Source: an uncultured Lachnospiraceae bacterium (GTDB taxonomy: Bacteria > Bacillota > Clostridia > Lachnospirales > Lachnospiraceae). Taken from it: 11,924 nucleotides of DNA. The stretch covers positions 1 to 11,924 of the forward strand of contig CAMWWJ010000071.1 in assembly GCA_947177925.1 (NCBI GenBank), in the 5' to 3' direction. How positions within the stretch are numbered: the stretch's first letter is position 1; each line of letters begins with the position of its first letter. Of the stretch, positions 7,264-11,924 are shown piece after piece. The notes under the pieces are model-generated. The model was not told where the DNA came from and did no database searches. It was given only the letters and a program-made list of their open reading frames with translations. The position numbers and the translations under genes were made by a program.

Positions 7264-7294
7264 GTGGTAGTGGCGGAGCTTTATCTCCTCCCAC
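7264..7294 (-). promoter_or_regulatory. L1-binding mRNA hairpin upstream of rplA (23S L1-stalk mimic)
   Basis: The minus-strand RNA reads GUGGGAGGAG, a 6-nt loop, then CUCCGCCACUACCAC. GUGG pairs with CCAC and GGAG with CUCC, leaving GA opposite GCCACUA as an asymmetric internal loop. E. coli 23S rRNA at the L1 stalk has GGUGGGAGGCU on one strand and AGCCGACC...UACCACC on the other, the same arrangement. It sits 11 nt before the rplA ribosome binding site. Autogenous control by L1 is inferred from this resemblance. Confidence 0.78.
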
Positions 7295-7327
7295 ATGTTA
7301 TATTTGCTGTTGGGAATATCCTCACAA

Positions 7328-7753
7328 TTATTCTTCTACTGTGATACCCATACTTCTTGCAGTACCTGCAATCATGCTGATAGCTGCATCCAGGCTTGCC
7401 GCATTTAAATCAGGCATTTTAAGCTCTGCGATTTTTTGAAGCTCTTCTTTTGAAATCTTTGCAACCTTCGTCTTGTTCGGTGTTGCAGAACCGGACTGAA
7501 TCTTACAAGCCTTTTTCAGAAGTACTGCAGCCGGCGGAGTCTTTGTAACAAAACTGAAGCTTCTGTCTGCATATACTGTAATAACAACAGGGATAATCAA
7601 ATCTCCCTGATCTGCTGTTCTTGCGTTGAACTGTTTTGTAAATTCAACAATGTTTACACCATGCTGACCAAGTGCTGGTCCAACTGGTGGTGCTGGTGTA
7701 GCTTTACCAGCAGGGATTTGTAACTTAATATATCCTTCTACTTTCTTTGCCAT
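7328..7753 (-). CDS. rplK: 50S ribosomal protein L11
   Basis: L11 forms the GTPase-associated stalk base of the large subunit with 23S rRNA. The 141-aa product has the standard length and the hallmark N-terminus MAKKVEGYIKLQIPAGKA followed by PPVGPALGQHGVNIVEF. The conserved TKTPPAAVLLKKA and the C-terminal AGTARSMGITV are also present. The start at 7753 has AGGAGG 8 nt upstream; an in-frame extension upstream reads through the second L1-like hairpin and is not coding. It lies between nusG and rplA. Confidence 0.98.
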   Translation of the reverse strand: MAKKVEGYIKLQIPAGKATPAPPVGPALGQHGVNIVEFTKQFNARTADQGDLIIPVVITVYADRSFSFVTKTPPAAVLLKKACKIQSGSATPNKTKVAKISKEELQKIAELKMPDLNAASLDAAISMIAGTARSMGITVEE

Positions 7754-7774
7754 TTTGGCACCTCCTAATAAATT

Positions 7775-7806
7775 GTGGTAGTGGCGGATCGAAGAAATCC
7801 TCCCAC
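7775..7806 (-). promoter_or_regulatory. L1-binding mRNA hairpin upstream of rplK (second copy)
   Basis: The minus-strand RNA reads GUGGGAGGAU, a 7-nt loop, then AUCCGCCACUACCAC. It keeps the GUGGGAGGA and UCCGCCACUACCAC blocks of the copy before rplA, while the apical pair and loop have changed with pairing preserved (GGAU/AUCC here, GGAG/CUCC there). It ends about 11 nt before the rplK ribosome binding site. In E. coli the L1 repressor site is likewise just upstream of rplK. Confidence 0.8.
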
Positions 7807-7873
7807 AGCTCATACGTCATTCTTTTCACTTCATATTTATATAAGTAGGAATGAATCCTATGAACATCAACTG

Positions 7874-8389
7874 TTACATTTTTCGCACTTCAGCAAAACT
7901 GATTTCTACCGGTGTTTCTCTTCCGAACATTTCTACATTAATGGTTGCTGTCTGCTTACTGTAATCCATCCTCTGAACAACGCCTGCAGTGTCCTTCCAG
8001 ACACCTGCAACAACAGCAATCGTATCTCCTTCACCGAAATCAACTGAAATGTTTTCAACTTTAATTCCAAGGGGCTTCATTTCTGCATCTGTAAGCGGTA
8101 CCGGCTTGCTTCCCGGCCCTACAAATCCAGTTACGCCTCTTGTGTTTCTGACAACGTACCAGGTATCGTCATTCATAACCATATTGATCAACACATAACC
8201 TGGGAACATTTTTTTCTGAACGGTCTTTTTTGCACCATTTTTTAATTCCACAACATCCTGCATGGGAACTCTTACTTCCAAGATTTCCTCTTCCAGGTGT
8301 CTGTTCTCAATGGTTTTTTCAATATTGGCTTTTACTTTATTTTCATACCCTGAATAGGTATGAACCACATACCAATTTGCTTCTGCCAT
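7874..8389 (-). CDS. nusG: Transcription termination/antitermination protein NusG
   Basis: NusG binds RNA polymerase, tunes pausing and links transcription to translation or Rho. The 171-aa protein starts with the conserved NANWYVVHTYSGYE-like N-terminus (here MAEANWYVVHTYSGYENKV). The NGN domain (about 1-110) contains KKMFPGYVLINM (59-70) and RNTRGVTGFVG (81-91). The KOW domain follows (about 118-171) and ends in FGRETPVEISFAEV. A purine-rich AGGGTGAGGGTG precedes the ATG. It follows secE by 16 nt in the operon. Confidence 0.97.
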   Translation of the reverse strand: MAEANWYVVHTYSGYENKVKANIEKTIENRHLEEEILEVRVPMQDVVELKNGAKKTVQKKMFPGYVLINMVMNDDTWYVVRNTRGVTGFVGPGSKPVPLTDAEMKPLGIKVENISVDFGEGDTIAVVAGVWKDTAGVVQRMDYSKQTATINVEMFGRETPVEISFAEVRKM

Positions 8390-8405
8390 ATTTTCACCCT
8401 CACCC

Positions 8406-8612
8406 TTACATTGTTAAGAAATTGACACCGTACTGAATCACCATATCAATCACTGCAATAATACAGCCAAGCACGACAGACACTGCTGTTACTGCTACTG
8501 CCTGCTTGCCCAGGGTCTTTTTGTCTGGCCAAGAAATTTTCTTGAATTCGGCTTTCACACCTTCACTGAAGCTAACCTTTGGCTGCTTATCCTGAGTTGC
8601 GTTTTCTCCCAT
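8406..8612 (-). CDS. secE: Preprotein translocase subunit SecE
   Basis: SecE is the small clamp subunit of the SecYEG protein-export channel. The 68-aa protein has the short single-span form found in Bacillota: a polar N-terminus, the conserved amphipathic helix EFKKISWPDKKTL (22-34), then one membrane segment (about 37-60). The ATG at 8612 was preferred (AAGGA 11 nt upstream); an in-frame GTG three codons earlier nearly abuts that site. It lies in the standard rpmG-secE-nusG order. Confidence 0.96.
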   Translation of the reverse strand: MGENATQDKQPKVSFSEGVKAEFKKISWPDKKTLGKQAVAVTAVSVVLGCIIAVIDMVIQYGVNFLTM

Positions 8613-8661
8613 GATTTTCACTTTCCTTTTCGCCTAAACGTTTACAGTTCCTTTGGTTATC

Positions 8662-8811
8662 TTATTTCGTTTCTTTGTGTAATGTGTGAGTCTTACAGAA
8701 TCTGCAATATTTTTTTGTTTCCATTCTGTCAGGATGTGTCTTTTTATCCTTTGTCATGTTGTAATTGCGATTTTTGCACTCTGTGCAGGCTAATGTAATT
8801 TTTGTACGCAT
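8662..8811 (-). CDS. rpmG: 50S ribosomal protein L33 (zinc-binding type)
   Basis: A 49-aa large-subunit protein. It begins MRTKITLACTECKNRNY and keeps both Cys pairs (ACTEC and CRFC), so it is the zinc-containing (C+) paralogue; in organisms with two L33 forms a cysteine-free copy replaces it under zinc limitation. The start is fixed by GGAGG 7 nt upstream; the longer open frame upstream lies in the untranslated leader. It is the first gene of the operon. Confidence 0.97.
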   Translation of the reverse strand: MRTKITLACTECKNRNYNMTKDKKTHPDRMETKKYCRFCKTHTLHKETK

Positions 8812-8917
8812 TTTTCCACCTCCGCGCCCATTTCTTCTATATTTCATTCCGTTTGAGTTCTTTTTCAGCCCATTTTTTGAGCATAAAAAAAAGACCTGAA
8901 TCTCATCTCGCTTGATT

Positions 8918-8946
8918 ACTATATCATAGTATTGTCCTATCGTCAA
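8918..8946 (-). promoter_or_regulatory. Sigma-A promoter of the rpmG-secE-nusG-rplKA operon
   Basis: On the minus strand TTGACG (8941-8946) and TATAGT (8918-8923) are separated by exactly 17 nt, each one base from consensus. It lies about 105 nt upstream of rpmG; the leader includes an unexplained run of eight T at about 8885-8892 without a strong stem. Confidence 0.8.
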
Positions 8947-8994
8947 CGATTTTTTCCTTCAGAACAGTCTCTTCTGTTATTTTGGTATTTCCCG

Positions 8995-9022
8995 TAAACT
9001 TTTCTGTAAGAGATGCCGATAC
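8995..9022 (+). promoter_or_regulatory. Sigma-D/sigma-28-type (flagellar) promoter match
   Basis: TAAA (8995-8998), a 16-nt spacer and GCCGATAC (9015-9022) match the sigma-D consensus of Bacillota (TAAA-N14-16-GCCGATAT) at all but the last base. It points toward the FliD-like gene, whose start is about 180 nt downstream. The functional link to a flagellar-type protein supports the call; the leader would be long. Confidence 0.6.
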
Positions 9023-9078
9023 TTTTTTATAGTCTTTATAAAATATTTCTATCCAAAATGTGAAATCTTTGTGAAAAT

Positions 9079-9154
9079 CCGTCATTTTTTGTATTGTATC
9101 TATAATAGGAAAGTGTTAAAATAAAGTATCAATAGTTTTTTGTCCTGATGACGG
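9079..9154 (+). promoter_or_regulatory. Leader of the FliD-like gene: TATAAT and inverted repeat
   Basis: A perfect TATAAT at 9101-9106 has no recognisable -35, so it is at best a weak alternative start. CCGTCAT (9079-9085) and ATGACGG (9148-9154) are perfect 7-nt inverted repeats that could close a stem in a transcript starting at the upstream sigma-D site. Function is unproven. Confidence 0.25.
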
Positions 9155-9201
9155 CATTGAAGCCTATAGTATCACATTCATGGAAGAAAGGAGGGGCAAA
9201 T

Positions 9202-10512
9202 ATGGCTGTTAATTTTTCAGCGCTCAATACCGCTTATAATTATTATCTGACTTCATATGCACCAAAGACAAGTACATCCTTTGATGCTCACAAGAAAAGT
9301 GAATTACGCCGCTTATACAATTCCATCGTAAAATTAGATAAGGAATCCCCTCTATACCTTTTAAATGAGAAAGCAGATTATAAATCCTTTGCAATAGGAC
9401 TAAAGGAAAATGCCAGATCCTTCCGCAATACCATTGCTTCTCTCGGAGGGCTTAATGAACATGAGCTTTTGAATAAAAAAGCCGCCTATTCCAGCAATGA
9501 GTCTTTGGTAACCGCAGAATATATCGGCGACATGGCTCAGGCATCGGAAGACAATACTTTGGAAATACAGATAAACAGTCTTGCCACTTCACAGGTAAAT
9601 TTGGGGAATTTCCTACCCTCCAATGAAACGGCAGCTTTGAATCCTGCTACCTATTCTTTTGACTTAAGCATAAATGATTTGAATTATGAATTCCAATTCA
9701 GCATAAATGAAAATGATACCAATAAAGATATTCAGGATCGATTAGGCAGGTTGATCAACAATGCTGAAATTGGCATAACCGCAGAAGTCATAGAGGATGA
9801 AGAAGGAAATTCTTCCTTAAAGCTAAGTTCCAATCAAACCGGGCTTCCTGAAAACCGCAAGTTTCTGTTCCGGATTTCCGACGAACATACGAGCATGGAA
9901 TCCGGTGCAGTGGAATATCTGAGCATTGGGGAAATTACAAGAAGTGCTTCCAATGCTGAATTTACGATTAACGGTGTCGCCCACACTACTTATTCCAATC
10001 ATTTTACGATTGAGAAAATGTACGAAATTTCTTTAACAGGATTAAGCGAATCAAAAGATGATGTGGCCGTTATCGGTATTAAAAACGATGTGGAAAGCTT
10101 AAAGGAAAATATCCATACTTTAATCGGCGGTTATAACAGCTTTTTAAAAGCAGCCTCTGAATATATCGAAAGCCAGCCCGGAAGCAACCGTCTGGTAAAT
10201 GAAATGTCCCATATCGCTTTCGTTCACTCCGCTGACTTTGACCATTTAGGAGTCCATATTACAGACAGCGGCGCACTGGAGCTTGATGAAAAACAGTTAT
10301 CACAGGCTGCCCTTAACGAAGACGTAAATGAAACCTTTCACTCCATAAAGGATTTTACCCATTCTGTTCTGAAAAAGACCAATTTTATTTCATTAAATCC
10401 TATGGAATATGCGGATAAAAAAATTGTTGCTTACAAAAATCCGGGGAAAAATTTCGCCAATCCATATATGACCAGTGCTTACAGCGGAATGCTGTTTAAT
10501 GGATATTGTTAA
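9202..10512 (+). CDS. Compact FliD-like (flagellar hook-associated protein 2 domain) protein
   Basis: FliD forms the cap of the flagellar filament and guides flagellin assembly. The 436-aa product shows FliD-like pieces in order: a helical N-terminal part with KESPLYLLNEKADYKSF (47-63), then LEIQINSLATSQVNLGNF (120-137). A repeat-like domain with TNKDIQDRLGRLINNAEIGI (173-192) follows. The C-terminal part has FTINGVAHTTYSNHFTI (254-270) and YEISLTG (274-280), LKENIHTLIGGYNSFL (300-315), and LGVHITDSGALELDEKQLSQA (349-369). The initiation codon at 9202 follows AAGGAGGGG; upstream in-frame codons have no such site. There is no flagellin, fliS or hook gene nearby, so it is an orphan. It may be a cap homologue with a changed role or serve an organism with scattered flagellar genes. 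A sigma-D-type promoter match lies upstream. Confidence 0.7.
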   Translation: MAVNFSALNTAYNYYLTSYAPKTSTSFDAHKKSELRRLYNSIVKLDKESPLYLLNEKADYKSFAIGLKENARSFRNTIASLGGLNEHELLNKKAAYSSNESLVTAEYIGDMAQASEDNTLEIQINSLATSQVNLGNFLPSNETAALNPATYSFDLSINDLNYEFQFSINENDTNKDIQDRLGRLINNAEIGITAEVIEDEEGNSSLKLSSNQTGLPENRKFLFRISDEHTSMESGAVEYLSIGEITRSASNAEFTINGVAHTTYSNHFTIEKMYEISLTGLSESKDDVAVIGIKNDVESLKENIHTLIGGYNSFLKAASEYIESQPGSNRLVNEMSHIAFVHSADFDHLGVHITDSGALELDEKQLSQAALNEDVNETFHSIKDFTHSVLKKTNFISLNPMEYADKKIVAYKNPGKNFANPYMTSAYSGMLFNGYC

Positions 10513-10530
10513 TAATTTTCTCCAGCAAAA

Positions 10531-10594
10531 AAGCCCGGTAGTAACCGAAACCTTTTCCTCCTTATGGAAATTGTTTCTCGTCACTACCGGGCTT
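10531..10594. terminator. Long bidirectional terminator between convergent genes
   Basis: AAGCCCGGTAGT (10531-10542) and ACTACCGGGCTT (10583-10594) form a perfect 12-bp base stem. Inside, GAAAC/GTTTC (10547-10551 with 10573-10577) and TTTCC/GGAAA (10554-10558 with 10566-10570) extend it as an interrupted long hairpin. An A-rich run precedes it and TTATTTTAT follows, so it can stop the FliD-like transcript on the plus strand and the cytidylyltransferase transcript on the minus strand. Confidence 0.85.
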
Positions 10595-10637
10595 ATTTTA
10601 TATTTATTTACACGATGGCATTTGCTGTCATTTTCCA

Positions 10638-11648
10638 CTACTCCCCAAATTCACGGTAGAGAAAATCCAGGCTCAGCATTTTATCGTCCACATAATAATC
10701 TGCATTTGGCTTTCCCATATGAAGCTCATGGTACTTTACTCCCCATTCCCTCATCTGCTTTTCCGTTGTTTCTCTCCAGTCAATCCCTGTTACATAGCCT
10801 CTTGCCGTAAAGAGCACAATACGGTTTCCAAGGTCATACAGCTCATTTACAATTTTTACCATCTTTTCATTTGGACCCGTTTCTCCATAGGATAAGTCCT
10901 TTCGCAATTGAGCAATCACCCCATCTATGTCAAAAACAAATATTTTTCCACCCTGTCTGATTTTCAGGCATTCGGAAATCCTTGCAAAATCTGCCTCTGT
11001 ATCCACATCATACATTTCGCTCATAATGTAGCCCTTGATCTTTTTCCCTGTCATGGAATGGTATTTCGTAATATTGCCAGGACGGAGCACATCTGTATTT
11101 CCGTTTTGATGATAGATTTTAGGCAGCTTTTGCCTTGGCATATTGTAGCCTTCCGGAATATCCTTCATAATAGGCTCCATCACATTATCTTCTCCTACAT
11201 ACCACATTTTATGAGGAACGGTATCTGTCAGAGCTACGCTGCGCACTGCATCTACCGTTTCGTCTTCTAACATCATTTCTATCATCTTGTCAATGTCTTC
11301 CGGATTGCGGATAGGATCTGTAGGACGAAGCTGCACGATAATATCAGGCACATAACCTTCTTCTCTTTCAAGCCAGGATAAAGCATGTTCAAACACTTCA
11401 ATATCCAGCGAATTGTCCGCTGCCAGCTCTGCCGGTCTTATAAAAGGCGTTTCCGCTCCATACTCTCTGGCTATTGCAGCATACTCTTCACTGTCTGTTG
11501 TTACGATAATTCGATTGATATATTTGGATTCCTTTGCATGTTCAATGGAATAGGCCATCATGGGCTTTCCATTAATCAGACGTATATTCTTATTAATCAC
11601 ACTTTTCGACCCGCTTCTTGCCGGAATGATTGCTAGTATCTTTTTCAT
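10638..11648 (-). CDS. Nucleotide-sugar cytidylyltransferase fused to a HAD phosphatase domain
   Basis: The N-terminal domain (about 1-228) belongs to the CMP-sugar synthetase family (NeuA/KdsB-like), which activates nonulosonic acids such as sialic, legionaminic or pseudaminic acid with CTP for surface glycans. Its nucleotide-binding motif is IIPARSGSKSVINKN (7-21). LRPTDPIRNPEDID (107-120), HQNGN (180-184) and the metal-site-like MYDVDTEADF (212-221) follow. The C-terminal domain (about 232-336) is HAD-like: FDIDGV (239-244, nucleophile candidate Asp240 with Asp242), LFTARG (279-284), GKPNADYYVDDK (312-323). The HAD part resembles capsule-biosynthesis phosphatases and may dephosphorylate the sugar precursor. 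The ATG at 11648 has AAAGGGA upstream; an earlier in-frame ATG lacks a ribosome site. No nonulosonate synthase is in the window, so the sugar is unknown. Confidence 0.85.
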   Translation of the reverse strand: MKKILAIIPARSGSKSVINKNIRLINGKPMMAYSIEHAKESKYINRIIVTTDSEEYAAIAREYGAETPFIRPAELAADNSLDIEVFEHALSWLEREEGYVPDIIVQLRPTDPIRNPEDIDKMIEMMLEDETVDAVRSVALTDTVPHKMWYVGEDNVMEPIMKDIPEGYNMPRQKLPKIYHQNGNTDVLRPGNITKYHSMTGKKIKGYIMSEMYDVDTEADFARISECLKIRQGGKIFVFDIDGVIAQLRKDLSYGETGPNEKMVKIVNELYDLGNRIVLFTARGYVTGIDWRETTEKQMREWGVKYHELHMGKPNADYYVDDKMLSLDFLYREFGE

Positions 11649-11728
11649 ATTCGTTTCCCTTTCTGTTGATTGTCGGTTCATAATGCCTGTCCATTACCGA
11701 TTGCCCCGACTGTCGACCTGCTTTATGT

Positions 11729-11757
11729 ATTATAGCATACCCATTGTCTGTTTCCAA
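11729..11757 (-). promoter_or_regulatory. Sigma-A promoter (extended -10) for the cytidylyltransferase gene
   Basis: On the minus strand TTGGAA (11752-11757), a 17-nt spacer and a perfect TATAAT (11729-11734) preceded by TGC form an extended -10 promoter about 80 nt upstream of the start codon. Confidence 0.75.
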
Positions 11758-11797
11758 TAAAATTAGTTTTCAAATCTACAGCAGGTAACAATATGAT

Positions 11798-11924
11798 CTA
11801 TCTTTTTGAAAGAAGTAGATAGCCTTTCGATACACAGTGGGAGCTGGCAGAGCATAGAATAGTCTTAGCGGCCTTGGCAAAGTCGCCGGCACTTACGCAC
11901 CGTATTTTGGTGCGTTAGTACCGC
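11798..11924. other. Chain of hairpins at the right edge: candidate structured RNA or repeat element (truncated)
   Basis: Three stems follow one another. The first is CTATCT/AGATAG (11798-11803 with 11817-11822). The second is CGGC-CTT/AAG-TC-GCCG (11869-11888) with a GGCA loop. The third is GGCACTTACGCACC/GGTGCGTTAGTACC (11888-11922) with a 7-nt loop and two mismatches. The last 60 nt are clearly richer in G+C than the AT-rich surroundings. The minus strand holds a 38-codon GTG frame (11776-11892) without a ribosome site, which is probably not a gene. No tRNA, rRNA or riboswitch class could be recognised, and strand and full extent are unknown because the window ends inside it. Confidence 0.45.

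Noticed and set aside
8885..8917. Run of eight T just downstream of the rpmG promoter, considered as an attenuator
   Set aside because: The sequence before it forms no stable stem, so an intrinsic terminator in the leader is not supported.
8955..8985. AACAG/CTGTT hairpin between the divergent promoters
   Set aside because: Only 5 bp with a 6-nt loop, no gene upstream that needs a terminator, and a poor T run.
10393..10638. Minus-strand 81-codon open frame across the terminator
   Set aside because: It overlaps the FliD-like gene antisense and runs through the terminator hairpin; no ribosome site or conserved motif.
11776..11892. Thirty-eight-codon GTG-initiated minus-strand frame in the right-edge element
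   Set aside because: No ribosome binding site, and it overlaps strong hairpins; more likely a chance frame through a structured element.

Overview
The window looks like a chromosomal segment of a low-GC Gram-positive anaerobe of the class Clostridia, most likely a Lachnospiraceae-type genome. The reasons are an agr-type cyclic-peptide quorum-sensing locus whose peptide has the Tyr-Gln-Pro-Lys-x-Pro recognition tail seen in Bacillota, a short four-cysteine L33, strong AGGAGG-type ribosome binding sites, sigma-A promoters and many classical intrinsic terminators. This placement is inference; no 16S or tRNA gene is present.

Left part (1-3312, all minus strand): an agr-like quorum-sensing locus. 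In transcription order it reads LytTR response regulator (AgrA-like), GHKL sensor kinase (AgrC-like, 4-nt overlap), a 415-nt intergenic region with a candidate terminator and promoter, the processing protease AgrB, and the peptide precursor AgrD (4-nt overlap, running off the left edge). AgrB would cut and cyclise AgrD, the kinase would sense the exported peptide, and the regulator would act on LytTR-type sites.

Middle left (3313-6480, minus strand): two separately transcribed cell-envelope genes, a membrane-anchored polysaccharide-deacetylase-fold protein with an atypical first motif and a membrane-anchored CapA/PGA-type protein. Each has its own promoter and intrinsic terminator.

Middle (6495-8946, minus strand): the housekeeping operon rpmG-secE-nusG-rplK-rplA behind one strong promoter and closed by a strong terminator directly after rplA. 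Two nearly identical hairpins sit just upstream of rplK and of rplA. Both copy the L1-binding stem of 23S rRNA and are very probably the targets of autogenous repression by ribosomal protein L1.

Right part (8947-11924): a plus-strand gene for a compact FliD-like (flagellar filament cap) protein with a sigma-D/sigma-28-type promoter match upstream. It converges on a minus-strand gene encoding a nucleotide-sugar cytidylyltransferase (CMP-sialic-acid-synthetase-like) fused to a HAD phosphatase domain. The two share a long bidirectional terminator hairpin. The last ~130 bases hold a GC-richer chain of three hairpins, cut by the window edge, that looks like a structured RNA or repeat element and is not explained by any gene.
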